Of a stretch of 64,000 nt of DNA, positions 31,979 to 43,946 are shown piece by piece. The notes beneath the pieces were generated by a model. That model was not told the origin of the DNA and did no database searches. It saw nothing but the letters and a program-made list of their open reading frames with translations. The first letter of the stretch is position 1. Every line of letters begins with the position of its first letter. The stretch covers positions 24,970 through 88,969 of the forward strand of contig NW_024468556.1 of NCBI RefSeq assembly GCF_001632365.1, in the 5' to 3' direction. Source of the DNA: Laetiporus sulphureus 93-53 (taxonomy: Eukaryota; Basidiomycota; Agaricomycetes; Polyporales; Laetiporaceae). The position numbers were made by a program, and so were the translations under genes.

Positions 31979-32043
31979 AGCTGTGAATGAGCTATGGCTT
32001 AACCGGTGATAGCACCTACTCATCTTCGTCATCATGATCGTCC

Positions 32044-33522
32044 TTGTCAGAATCGGAATCTTTGGGCCTTGGGCAAACATTTCAAACACCACCAGAAGAG
32101 GAACCTTCAACCTCTTCACAAGTTATCACATCCTCAATCGCACAGCCGCGATTACCTTCACCTATACCTCCGACACACATTATGTCTCTGATGAATCAAT
32201 CCAGTTCACTGAATGCCACGTACCTGGCAGTGTACAATGATTTCGTCGCAAATATCCCAGCGGACATTACGGGAGCTGCAAGGGATTGGCTGCTAGCAAC
32301 ACACTCTCAGTCGCTGTTTACTCAACAGCAGCTAGGTCAGAGTGTAATTGACCTAGAAACCAGGCAGCGAGTGGTACTCGATGCCAATACTGCAGAAATA
32401 ACCCTGCTAAGACTAGCCATCCAAGGCTTGCAAGCAGGGCAAGCGGCAGCAGCCCCTCCAATACCTCCATCCGCAACCCGGCCAAAGCAGAAAATTGCTC
32501 CACCCAAAAAGTTCTTGGGTCATGGCACTCCAAAGATAAAGGAATGGCTCGAACAGGTCTATCTATACCTGGACAATGTTGTGGACGAGCAGCTTCGCAT
32601 AAAGCTGTCTCTGTCATATCTGGAAGGAGATGCCCATGACTATATGGACAATTACTACACTTTGGTACAATCAAATTCTCCGCTCGGGACGTGGGCCGAC
32701 TTTGTCAACCGGCTCACTACATCGTATGACACCAAGGACAAGCCATGAGAGGCACGGCTTGAGGTTGAACGCCTTACCAAGAATCCCTGGACAGACATGT
32801 CCAAATTTGCCGAAAAGTTCAAGAAGTGGGCCAACAAGTCCAACTTATCTGACGTGGATCTCATTGAAAAGATCCGCCGCATCACGCCCGACAAAATCCT
32901 GCAAGTACATGCGAGAACTGACGAGGCACAGTGGCCTACTACATGGGAGGCTTACCTCGACTGGGACTTGGATATTGAACGTCGCATGAAGCATATGTTC
33001 ACTACCTCAAGCTCGAGGAAAGACCCCGACGCCATGCAAGTAGACAAGGTAAAGAACAAAGGCAAGGGAAAGGGGAAAGTGTCAACCAAGGGGGAAGTCA
33101 ATGCTACGGACAAGAAAACATCTGTATGCAAATATTGCAAGAAGGAGAGGAAGTATGGTCACCGCTGCGAAGAATATAAGAAAGCAATGATCAAGGAGGG
33201 CAAATGGAAGGAAAAGGAAGGAGGCGGAGGAACGAAAGGGTCCGGACCAGCGATGCAACGTCAAAAGAGATATAAGACGGTTGTCAGGCGCATCGAGATG
33301 CAGGTCACGGATGATGAAGAGGAGGAGGCAGAATCGTCGAGACTCGCAGTGGCGCGAATTCGCGAAGTAGTCACTGACGATGAAGAGACTGACCTTGAGA
33401 TGCTAGCACATCTCGAGGCCAAATATCCTCACTTACGCTCGACATCCTCAGAGCCTGACATGCTCCAGGCAAACAAACCAGCCACATCAAGGCTGTCGTC
33501 TTTTTGGCAGGGAGCACTGTAA
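32044..33522 (+). pseudogene. Gag of element C
   Basis: One frame with a single TGA at 32746. The capsid domain is near PPKKFLGHGTPKIKEWLEQV and YLDNVVDEQLRIKLSLSYLE, then WADFVNRLTTSYDTKDK. The linker DPDAMQVDK precedes a Cys/His motif CKYCKKERKYGHRCEEY whose spacing (C-X2-C-X7-H-X-C) is not the classical CCHC. A Lys/Gly-rich stretch and acidic blocks follow. The stop TAA at 33520-33522 overlaps the ATG of pol (TAATG). Confidence 0.8.
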
Positions 33523-34205
33523 TGCGCGAAACAGTGACATCCCCTGGTGCCAATAATTTTTCTGATATCCATCTCTGTAATCCAGTGAGGTCAAGCCGAG
33601 GACATATGTCATCTACAAATATGTATATGAACCACGTTCCTGAAGATGTAATGGTACAAAACAGCTCCTCTACCAAATCCATTTTCAATTTACCTGTGGA
33701 ACTGTGGGTATCAGGAAAAGCAGTACGCGCCGAGGCCCTAGTGGATTCAGGAGCATATTCAATCTTTGTGAATAAGAAGTTCGTTAGGGAACACAGATTG
33801 AATCTTCACAAGCTGGAAACTCCATACAACGTCTATAATGCAGACAGATCAATCAACAAAGATGGTCAGATCCTATATTATCTTCGAGCCTATCTAAAGG
33901 TCGGAGATCATGGATCGACTCATCGTTGCCTTGTCACCAATTTAGGCGATAAGGATATGATCCTCGGGATGACATACTTACGTATGCATAACCAGAAATT
34001 GACTGAAAATCCGGTCAATGGAAGTTTACCAGGTGCCCTGAATCGTGTACCATTAACGGGTCGTGTAAAAAATTTATACAAAGAGTATCTCAAGAGGAGA
34101 CAGAGGAAATTATTGATGAGGAAGGTTGCGATGAACAGCCAGTTCCACACCAATCAAAGGAAGGAGGAGGTGATGAGAACAAATTCATCAACTGGGTCGA
34201 ACTAG
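33522..34205 (+). pseudogene. Retropepsin of element C
   Basis: Begins at the ATG that shares its A with the gag stop. It carries AEALVDSGAYSIFVNKKFV (catalytic D-S-G) and DMILGMTYLRMHN. Near 34065-34085, at an a/t homopolymer, a frameshift moves the true Pol frame to the one continuing as EETEEIIDEEGCDEQP, so the last 40 codons of this frame are out of phase. Confidence 0.78.
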
Positions 34206-36791
34206 GAGACCCAGAAGCTGAAGAAATAGCCCGTCTGGTAATGGCAATTACCGACACGGGGAAATGGACAGATGAAGAGGACGAAGAAACCGCAGATTAC
34301 AAGGATTGGTCGAAACATGTTCCAAAGCATTTGCACGCTTATGGAGATGTATTCTCTAAAAAGGCTAGTGAGCGAATGCCAACACATAAAGCCTATGACC
34401 ATTCCATCGAATTCGAAAAAGGTGCACCTCTTCCAAGACCTGCAAAGGGGTATCCTATGAGCCCTGCTGAGCGAAACCCACTCGATTCATGGATTGATGA
34501 GCAGTTGGCAAAAGGTTACATCAGAAAATCAAAGAGCCCAGTAGCCGCTTCCGTATTCTTCGTAAAAAAAGAAGGATGGAACTCTACGACTAGTGCAGGA
34601 TTATCGTAAACTCAACGAAATCACCACAAAGAACCGTATTCCTATTCCTCGAATTTCCGACCTTATTGATCAACTCTCTAAGGCCTCCATATTCACTAAA
34701 TTGGATCTTCGATGAGGATATAATAACGTCTGCATTAAAGAGGGAGACGAATGGAAAACTGCCTTTACCACACATCGTGGTCTTTTTGAGGCGAATGTTA
34801 TGTTCTTTGGGTTCTGCAACGCACCAGCCACGTTCCAAGCGATGATGAACGAGATCTTAAAGGATCTAATCCTTGAAGGCCATGTAGTGGTCTATCTCCA
34901 TGATATACTCATCTTCACGGATGATATATCAAGTCATCGCAAGATAACCAAGGAAGTGCTCAAGCGTCTCCGGGATAACGATTTGTTTGCTAAGCCAGAA
35001 AAGTGCTTCTTCGAACAATCATCTATCGAATATCTCGAGATGATTATTTCTAAAGGCTCTGTATCGATGGACCAATCCAAAGTCAAAGCTGTATTGGAAT
35101 GGCCTGCACCGACAAAAGTCAAACAAGTACAGGCATTCCTAGGCTTCACCAATTTTTATAGGCGCTTCATCAAAGACTTTGCGAAAATAGCCAAGCCATT
35201 TAACACGCTGACCAAGAAATCTCAGGAATGGATCTGGAGTGATGCAGCGCAACAAGCCTACGAATCACTCAAGGAAGCCTTTGTAATGGCTCCAATCCTT
35301 AAAATACCTGAAGATAACAAGCCCTTTAGGTTAGAAACGGACTCGTCCGATTTTGCCACTGGTGCTGTTCTGGAACAACTGTCAGACGATGGATTATATC
35401 ATCCCGTCGCCTATTACTCCAAGTCCCTAAACGAGCATGAACGTAATTATGAAATTTACGATAAGGAAATGCTTGCCATCATTCGCGCACTCGAAGAATG
35501 GAGACACTATTTGGAGGGACACCCAGAAGTTGTTCAGATCATATCGGATCACCAGAACCTCACTTATTTTAAGTCAGCGCAAAAGTTAACCCGCCGGCAA
35601 GCAAGATGGTCACTATATCTGACCCGTTTCAACATTAATCTGCAGCACCAACCTGGAACAACCATGCTGCGCGCGGATCCTCTGTCCAGGAGACCAGATC
35701 ATGAAGAGGGGGTAGAGCACGACAACTGCTCAAAAACAATGCTAAAGTTCGAATATTTTGCCATACGAGCAATGCAACCCTCACATGAGGCCCCGATAGA
35801 TGATGACAGACTCCTTACCAGGATCAAAGAAGCACTAAAAGATGACGAGGTGACCAAAGGTTACAAAGAACTACTCAAGAAAGGAGAAAGGGAGTTCTCA
35901 AAAGGACTCGAAGACTGGAACTTTGAAGATGGACTATTGCTTTATCGAGGAAAAGTTTACGTACCTAAGACAGACAAAGAGGAATCACTAAGGCACGAGG
36001 TACTCAAAATACATCATGACTTACCATCCGCCGGACACCCTGGCAGGTGGAAGACATATGAGTACCTATCCCGGAACTATTGGTGGCCTCAAATGACGTA
36101 TTATGTCAAAAGATATGTTTCGGCATGCGAAACATGCCAAAGAAACAAGAATATCAACAAGCCACCGTATGGTCCCTTACAGCCCAACGACGTACCAGAA
36201 CATCCATGGGATATTATAACGGTAGACCTTATCACTCAGTTGCCAAAGTCAGACAAACACAATGCAATCTGCGTTGTGGTGGATAGATTTAGCAAACGTG
36301 CTCACTTTTACCCGATCACCAATGAATTTTCGGCAAAGGATTTAGCGCACCTCATGTATGAACATGTGTGGACCCAGCATGGTCTTCCTAGCCAGATCAT
36401 CAGTGATCGAGGACCACAATTCACTAGCAAACTATTCCAAGAATGGTGCGAATTGTTGAACATCAAATCATCCATGTCAACGGCCTACCATCCACAAACA
36501 GATGGACAAACGGAGAGAGTCAACCAATCCCTGAAACAGTACTTACGCTGTTATTGCAACTATCGTTCGAACGACTGGTCAAAGTTTATACCAGCCGCCG
36601 AATTTGCATATAATAACCAAGCGCACGAAAGTACTAAAAGTTCACCCTTCTTTATTGAATATGGACGTCATCCTAGAGCTGGACCCTTTGTGACCAAGTT
36701 AGTGTCACATCCAGAAATTAGCGATTATGAGAATGCACGAAAAGAAGCACAAGAGCAAGCCAAGGCAGCACTCACTCTAGCGGCAGAATGA
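34130..36791 (+). pseudogene. RT, RNase H and integrase of element C
   Basis: RT starts near 34280 (HLHAYGDVFSKKASERMPTH). An extra A in a homopolymer near 34565 shifts the frame, and a TGA lies at about 34713 (family LDLRWGYNN). From 34800 to 36788 the frame is open: FGFCNAPATFQAMM; VVVYLHDILIF, where the second catalytic position of Y-X-D-D is His; RNase H LETDSSDFATGAVL, YEIYDKEMLAI, IISDHQNLTYF; integrase zinc region HHDLPSAGHPG and CETCQRNK; catalytic ITVDLITQLP, IISDRGPQF, DGQTERVNQ. A TGA at 36789 separates it from the chromodomain. RT cannot work with YLHD; integrase looks intact. Confidence 0.9.
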
Positions 36792-37790
36792 ATGAAATGG
36801 TACTATAACCAGCACATTGCCAAGGTACCCTTTAAACAAGGAGATCGTGTCATGATAGACACCCGCAATTGGCAAACGACGGAAAGGAAATTGAATCCTC
36901 GTCGTGCTGGTCCTTATACAATTAAGGAGCAATTAGGTCTGGTCACTTTCAGGCTGGACCTACCCAAAAACATTTCAGTTCACCCGGTGTTTCATGCTAG
37001 CCAATTGGTACCCTTTGTGGAGGATACTATATCCAGACGGCGACACACGCAACCAGCAGCCATACCCATCGGCAAAGAACTCGAATACGAAGTTGAACAG
37101 ATACTAGACTCAAGGATTATGCGCAAGAAATTGCAATACCTTGTCAAATGGTCAGGATATGGGGATGAAGAAAACTCATGGGAACCGGTCACTAATCTGG
37201 ATAACGCCACGGAATTAATTAAAGAATTCCACAAAGAACATCCAACGGCTCCGATCATGGCAATTACAATGCCACCTGATCCCACCAAAGACTGGAGTCA
37301 GGAGATTCAGGATGCTACAGATAACGTTGACGACATGAGTCCCAGAGAAAGAGAACTTCATGAGGCAGTAACATCCGGAAACGGATATTTATCGACACAG
37401 CGACTAACAGACGAAGCCCAACTACCATTACGCGCTACTACTGAGTCGGCTGGCCTCGACTTATATGCCACCGACCGTGTAACTATACCACCACATTTGC
37501 GTGCTCTCGTACCCACGGGACTCAAAATTAAGCCACCACCAGGAACATACTCTCGAATTGCTTCAAGGAGCAGCATGGCACTTAAGGGGATAGATGCCCA
37601 AGCAGGGGTAATAGATCGTGACTACCGCGGAGAAGTCAAAGTACTGCTCTCCAACGCAACCGATCGCCCCTATACGGTCGAGATTTCTGACCGAATCACT
37701 CAACTTATTTGCGAGCGCATTTTACTACCCGTGCCGCTCCAGAGATACCTCTTTGATAAGGAGGAAAAGGAGGCTTATGAACAAGCATGA
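36792..37790 (+). CDS. Pol C-terminus of element C: chromodomain plus dUTPase
   Basis: 332 codons, separated from integrase only by a TGA. Residues 1-95 hold the GPY/F module (RAGPYTIKEQLG, HPVFHASQLVPF). Near 98-150 is a full chromodomain (EYEVEQILDSRIMRKKLQYL, VKWSGYGDEENSWEP). From about residue 212 to the end is a dUTPase: motif I SAGLDLYAT, motif II ASRSSMALKGID, motif III AGVIDRDYRGEV with its Asp and Tyr, motif IV ISDRITQLICE. The Gly-rich motif V is absent; the protein ends in EEKEAYEQA. It would cut dUTP during reverse transcription if active without motif V, which is uncertain. Confidence 0.88.
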   Translation: MKWYYNQHIAKVPFKQGDRVMIDTRNWQTTERKLNPRRAGPYTIKEQLGLVTFRLDLPKNISVHPVFHASQLVPFVEDTISRRRHTQPAAIPIGKELEYEVEQILDSRIMRKKLQYLVKWSGYGDEENSWEPVTNLDNATELIKEFHKEHPTAPIMAITMPPDPTKDWSQEIQDATDNVDDMSPRERELHEAVTSGNGYLSTQRLTDEAQLPLRATTESAGLDLYATDRVTIPPHLRALVPTGLKIKPPPGTYSRIASRSSMALKGIDAQAGVIDRDYRGEVKVLLSNATDRPYTVEISDRITQLICERILLPVPLQRYLFDKEEKEAYEQA

Positions 37791-38072
37791 TGCAATGCAG
37801 CACGTATTTGTGCGAGGGGAGGTTTTGGTTCAACTGGCAGATCAAATTCCAAAAGACTCCAAAAAGGAACAAACCGGTACGCGAAGTACTGAGTCTCAAG
37901 AATTATTGCTATAAAACCAAGTTGGCCATGTCACTGTCGAACAAGCTGCCACACAAGCACATCACGCTTGAAACCCAATCCTATTTCACCATTGACCTTC
38001 TGAAGATGATCGAATCATACCAATTCACTGGTCATAAATGAAAGTATCTGCTATTCAATGGAGTTCATACCA
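37791..38072 (+). other. Element C 3' untranslated region
   Basis: Short out-of-phase ORFs only (such as 37787-38041, continuing in another frame). No motif; probably decayed end of pol plus leader to the polypurine tract. Confidence 0.5.
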
Positions 38073-38082
38073 AAAGAGGGGG
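38073..38082 (+). promoter_or_regulatory. Polypurine tract of element C
   Basis: aaagaggggg followed by tag and then the 3' LTR; the same 3-base spacing as in element A. Confidence 0.8.
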
Positions 38083-38085
38083 TAG

Positions 38086-38793
38086 TGTCACAAACTGTAA
38101 TATTCCACATTATTTTATTGCTTGCTTCGTGATCACGTGACTACCCACGTGCTCACTCACGTGTATATCTTGAAGCGCACATATCACGTGCTAAAGCCCA
38201 GACCTCATACGTCATAAATAAGGTACTAACTATTTTGCCTAAAAGATAAGGCACCATATCCGAAGACACAAGATCCGGTCGCTTATCCACCAATGGGATA
38301 AGCTCCTACAACACTGTGAGACCCAGAGCTCCGCTACCTGGGAAGGTGGTCCTATAGTTAGAGTAGTTATGCTCAGCAGGCATCGCCCGCTGACTCTGTA
38401 GCTGCATGGCAAGGTCTCCTGATAGCCTCGTATGACTTCGTAGATTAATGCTATTGGCTTATCTCAAGATAGCTCGCAGGTAACACCGAGCTTCGCCTAT
38501 CTTTAGAACATGTGCTGAGTCACCGTTCACATGGACCCACTGTAGGTGTGCCCATGGTCCCGGTAGACAGTGTATCAGGGGTCTGACCCTGCCTGTATAT
38601 ATACTGAGCTCGTCTGGGTTTACACCCCCAGACTTATCTACCTTCGTCAATACTCGATACACTTGACTGTTACTGCGACTTCCCCTACAAGTCCAGTACA
38701 CCTCTTATAGTCTGCGATCTCCGTCACTTCGCTTCATCCAACATAAGCAAGTAAGACCTTTCGGACTTCGCCTGATATTGGGTCTCCGTGACA
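38086..38793 (+). repeat. 3' LTR of element C
   Basis: 708 bp, starts tgtcacaaac and ends tccgtgaca. It keeps all four CACGTG sites, the TATA box and the primer-complementary cagacttatcta. Confidence 0.95.
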
Positions 38794-41427
38794 GTGCTTG
38801 CATTTGGTTCAGCCATATGAGCAGAATCAGAAACAGAAGTACAAGTAGACTATGAGAGAATGAAGGGCATGTTCAGTGGGTATATGCTGCAGTGAGCCTC
38901 AGCCACCGACATGTCCTACGAGATCCGATCGATGCATTTCGGAGATGAAAATGCTTATGTAACTTCGAAATTGCGTACTACGGTGTCAGGGTGAGATTTT
39001 GAAACAGACTAGGAGCACCATGGACAGGACATGAGAACTCGACTGCCTTTACTGAAGAGACCTCCACTGTTCTCAAGCTCAAAAATGAACATGAGAAATT
39101 TATGGTTAATTGCTATCCAATGTCATCACTGACAGAAGATATCATGTACAGCGAAACTGTGGGATAAAGCCACAAAGACGCAACTGCCTCACACGACTCA
39201 GATACTTGTCTGCGTGAACTGCCTGATTCTGCAACAGCTGTTGGCGGGATGAACGTGGACCCTTCCAGACCCTCACAGTGAGTGCGCTCTGTCGACAATA
39301 CCCTCTGGGTGAGCTGGAGTTCTTGGTTCAAATGAGCGACTCTGCCATCTCACAGCTGGATGCAATGTCCAGTTTGGCTCTTAATGATGGTCAGCCACAC
39401 TTCTTCATCGAAGGGGGGAAATAAGTCTATGGTCAGGGAGGAAAGATGTAGCCAAAATGTGAGGAGGCTGACCTTGGAGACTAATGAGACTGACTATTCA
39501 TTGTTGAGCTCAGACCAAATCCAGATTGCATTTTTCTTCATGAACTTGATTGCAAGAGATGCTTATGTACGTAAATTTCTGAGCAGAAAGTCATCAGAGC
39601 ATTGCATGGATTGCTGGGAGAATGCAATGATATTCAAAGCCTCATGTTGAATTACCCTATGATTGCTTTTTCACTATGCGTGTGAGCTTTTCTTTCCTAG
39701 ACATCAAATTGTGTCTTGCTAACGTTCACGAGGTGTATGGTTCTGCTGTCTTCAAGAAAGGCGGTCTCAGAACAGCTGTATGAGAGACTGCAGCTTGTAA
39801 GAATCGAAGACTCGAGAAGTTGATGTTCTGATGCTCAGAGGACCATGGTCCAAGGATACAGGTATGGATGCTAGGCTTTCCATATAGTAGGTTGAGCAAA
39901 GTTATGCCTTGTACCTTCTAGTTTTGAATGCTGGTGATGGTGTTCACCAGAAATCTGAGGGAACAATCATCAGGAAAACCCCAACTTTACCTTTTTCCTC
40001 GCTTTGTCACCTTTTTCGAGGATTAAGGAGAGAAAATGTTAAAAAAGCATGAGGATCTCCTGAAATTGCATCTTTTTCCCACCTTATGAGAGCTTTTTAC
40101 TCGAAAGGGAGCGGAAAGGATGGTGAAAAGGCATTGAACCGCCAGCGGCATCAGAATCAGCCGAAGCTCGGCTTTCCAGCTTAATGTCTTTATACAGATT
40201 TCTCGTGACCTTTCCGGCGCTTTCTGTGTGACTTTTCCATGAAAAAGGATAAAATAAGCGCAGAACCAGGAGATCCCCACGCTTTTCGGGCTTAATGCCT
40301 TTATTGGACCAAAAAAGCTCTAAAGGGGGCTAAAAAGCAATATTTGAGTTTTCCTGATGATAGCATGAGTCTGCAACTCCAAAGACTACCAGGGCAGAGC
40401 TTTATCTTTGTCGGAAAAGGAACTTCAAGAAGGATGAAAAGCATCATGGCTACGTGATGATCTCCAGATTGTAAGCGCTCGATGTCCCACGTATTTCTGG
40501 GCACTTGCACAGCTGCATGTTGGCGACAAAGAACACAAGCAAGTGATGAGTCGTGATAAGCGGTCTAAGATGATCAAGGCAGGCAGTCCGACACATTTCC
40601 GTCCAATCAACTTAGGAGCGTTCAGTGCGGACCCACAACACCAAACAACCACATAGTATACTATATTGGCCCGCGGTCTCATGACTTGGTGCAATTTTTG
40701 GCCTTGTTCAATACAACACCCATCTGCGTACGTCCATTACAACCTTGTAGCGTCTGCGTGTAATAATAACATGGTGTATCATCATCGTGTGTTAGAATGT
40801 CTTTGTGTTGTTCTAACTTCTGAGCGAGTTGAAGATCTGCCATGATTCGTGAGACCGAATCGCTTTCGAGTGATATACGCGATGTTTTTCCATCAGGCCT
40901 CGCTTATCGATGAGTCTTCAACGCTTGACCATATCGTCTCGCAAATGACACAGCAGACCTACTTGCATCTTGTGAAGCACGATATGGCGCTGCAGCGTAT
41001 GATTATCCAACAGCACGATGGGATGCAGCAAGTTATTTTCCGCTGTCTCGGATAATCCGCACACGTGTAACACTTGAGATTCTAGGCACGGTCCGTGATG
41101 GAGACGGGTTGCAAGCGAGGAATAACGGCATTGTGCTTTGAAATTCCGCTAGCGCGAAGTGCCAGCATGCGAAACCGCAGGCCTTCTCGTCGGCTGGCAG
41201 GAACCACGCACTATCTGAACAATTTGATGCCTCGCTTTCTTCTTTATCAGATGACTTAGCTTTCTGCTATACGTCAACGCAAGCCCCCTCTTTTCTCCCT
41301 GGATCCTGTCGGTGAGCCCATAACACGCATAATGGTAAGCGTGAGCTCAAACTTCATCTTCTTTCACAGCGCTGACAGGAGCTTGTAGTCGACAGTCGAT
41401 ATTGAGGCTCAGCATGCGCCTGCTGAA
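38794..41427. other. Gene-poor stretch between element C and the DUF6535 gene
   Basis: 38794-39700 continues the host sequence that lay upstream of the helicase before A and C arrived; its short ORFs on both strands match nothing I know. 39980-40450 is rich in ctttttcc, gcttttcgggc and cttaatgcctttat type motifs repeated in both orientations, probably an old non-coding repeat. 40849-41055 (+) is a 68-codon ORF, MRPNRFRVIYAMFFHQ..., with no motif, and may be a remnant. Confidence 0.5.
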
Positions 41428-43946
41428 ATGGACGGCTATGACTCTGGTGTCAAATGGACAGGTATGAGAGTGTTTCAAAATCTGAACTGCTCTGACTTCT
41501 GAATTTGAGAACCTACTGCAGATAACGGAGAGAAGCAGCATATCGACGGTGGTGCCGGTGAAAGGTTGAAACGAACCCGGTCTCGCGTCGCGGAGAAGCC
41601 AAACGTCGTGCCCGTACGCAAGGATACCGCGCAATCGGAAGATGCACGAGAGAAACGAGTTCGGGGCCCAGCACTCGACACATCTACATCGTGGGCACGG
41701 TGCGCCGAAGAGCTCTGGAAGCATGAGAAAGACGTCATACAAGATCTGAAGGAAGGGATAGACACACTTCTTCTCTTCGTGCGTGTTCCATTTGAACGTA
41801 TTCGCGCTATGATTAAAATATAGAGCTTGGGATTAGGCGGGTCTGTTTTCAGCAGTTGTCACCGCATTCAATGTCGAGTTCTACAAGACACTACAGCCCC
41901 AGCCGACAGATTCCACCGCTCAGATCCTCATGCACATATCAGCGCAGCTGAACAGTTTTACTGTCAATTCAGGCTCCATTAACTCTACGATACTCGGATA
42001 CCCAGTAAGATACCCGGAGTCCGTTTCTCAACTCGATATCGCCACCAATACACTCTGGTTCTCGGCACTTGTCATAAGCCTTGCGGCCGCATCCATCGGG
42101 ATTACGATCAAACAGTGGCTTAACAACCATGTAGCCGGTGTGCCATCGAACCCACGCCAGAGCGCGATTGCCTGGTATCTTCGCCACACTGGCTTTGATC
42201 AATGGCACGTGGAGGATATAGTGAACTTGATGCCGATTCTGCTGCAGCTTTCCTTGATGCTCTTTCTAATCGGTCTGGTACTACAGTTCTGGAAGACCAG
42301 CGCTGTGGTGGCTGGTATGGTGCTTGGGCAAATGGTCATACTGATGGCTTTCGCTTTCGGAACGGCTATCACTCCGTCCCTTAACCCTCATTCTCCCTAC
42401 AAGTCTCCGATGTCCCGTGCATTCTATAGACTATTCCGTGTCTGGAGAGGGAACTATGGGATGAGCGTGCGGCGGTTAAAGCGGACGTTCGCGAAATGGC
42501 GTGTTCACTGGTCTTCCACCATGCCACCGATTGTCAGACAGTATACGTCCGACTTCAGGCCGATTGAAAATCTGCCCTTATGGGAAGATCGGGAAGACTT
42601 GGAGCTGACCGGCTTGGTCCCGAACATCGAGCCCGTTGTGGTCTTGGATGCCGCCTTCAAGACGTTGAAGGGTGCTTTTCTAGACAGGGTGCTTCAGCCG
42701 TTCCTGCGACTTGCTCCTTTTGAAATCGCACTGGATATTTTTGAGCATTATTGCAATAAAGAGGTGCCTTTCATGTAGAGTTTCGATGTCGTTTCACTAA
42801 TTGGAGTTGCAGGATGTGAGCTCCACACCAACAATAGGGTATATGGCTGTCGACATTCTATCGAACCTCCATTCCAAAGAGGTCTCAATTTTCGACCGTA
42901 ATCGTCCCGCTTCTCGTTCTGGAAAGATATTTCCGACGCCGCTGTCGGGGGAACGTGTACGTATCATCAAGTTTCTGCAGATCCGACTCAGCAACATGCC
43001 TTCGGGGGAACGCTCCCTATACGATCGCCTTGTGGACTACTACAGAACTCTGGCTGTTTCGTCTGAACACCGTCTTCACCTATTGCAGCTCCTCACATAC
43101 AATATGAAGAACTTCTGCTATGGAGAAGAACGTAAGTTGTTGCTTCCGCGTGTCAACTCGGTACTAATAATCTTGGGCAGTCGCAGAAGAGTGCTTCTAT
43201 TTCGGGAGAACTGCTGTCGAAATGCTGTCAGAAGACCTCAAGCCCCACGTCTTCAGTGGGTCCGATTCTCAATCTCCTTCGCAAGATATTCTCGACTGTC
43301 TCAGACGGTTGCTTCAACTCACTCCTGCGAACGATACAAGACTATATATAAGTTTGATTGATCTTCTCGGTGCTGTCGATCTTCCTACCAGTGAAACAAC
43401 GCCGAGTAGCATGCGGCGTGTGATGGAGTGCGTTTTTAAGTCGAGTACTTCAATTCTGGCCAGCTGCGAAGGTGACGTCTTACGACACATTCATGGGAAC
43501 ACTATCATCATCCTGACATGCAATGTAGGAATTCCGACTCTATTGTCACTATTCACGCAATTAAGGGAACGTAACAGGGCGGACGAGACTATCCTTCTGG
43601 TCAACGTGGCCAGATGCATTCTGCGTCACCTATGGCGGTGTTCTGGGCACGAGCTTCGTGTTCTTCGATCCGCTGTCTTGGATAAAATGCCAACCTCTCA
43701 GCTACAAACTGTTATGGATACCTGCACCGATGTGAAACAGCGTACTCCAGATCAATCAGGCAAAGTTGGGACCCGCATGGGCGTTGGTAAGTCTCTCATT
43801 GCAATAACGAAAAATCCTGCTTATCCGCAGATCAGGCCTATCGGGCGAGGAAGACTCCGAAGCGACTCTTGATGCAATTGTTTACGGAATCCATAGACTG
43901 TGTGTCTATTCATCGGCTGTCAGGGTCCGCTAACCGATTGATCTGA
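41428..43946 (+). CDS. DUF6535 multi-pass membrane protein
   Basis: Six exons joined by frame: 41428-41461, 41522-41778, 41837-42763, 42813-43131, 43181-43786, 43831-43946 (752 residues; introns 44-60 bp). Around residues 75-280 is the DUF6535 signature: WARCAEELWKHEKDVIQDLK, then LLLFAGLFSAVVTAFNVEFY (first span), LWFSALVISLAAASIGITIK (second), LLQLSLMLFLIGLVLQFW (third) and MVLGQMVILMAFAFGTAI (fourth). The C-terminal 450 residues are soluble and helical. The family is expanded in Agaricomycetes and its function is unknown to me. The start follows a short exon with atggacggc. I am confident of the domain, less so of the last intron (44 bp). Confidence 0.85.

Larger units (their letters stand above)
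29737..38793 (+). mobile_element. Element C: chromodomain Ty3/gypsy retrotransposon with C-terminal dUTPase
   Basis: 9057 bp, flanked by perfect 5-bp duplications gtgct (29732-29736 and 38794-38798), with 708-bp LTRs. Order on the plus strand: LTR, self-priming site, ORF-a, ORF-b, gag, protease, RT, RNase H, integrase, chromodomain, dUTPase, polypurine tract, LTR. It has the fewest breaks of the elements here: five in-frame TGA codons, two 1-base frameshifts, and one RT active-site substitution. The LTR pair differs at roughly 2 percent by my count, so it is probably the most recent arrival. Confidence 0.95.
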
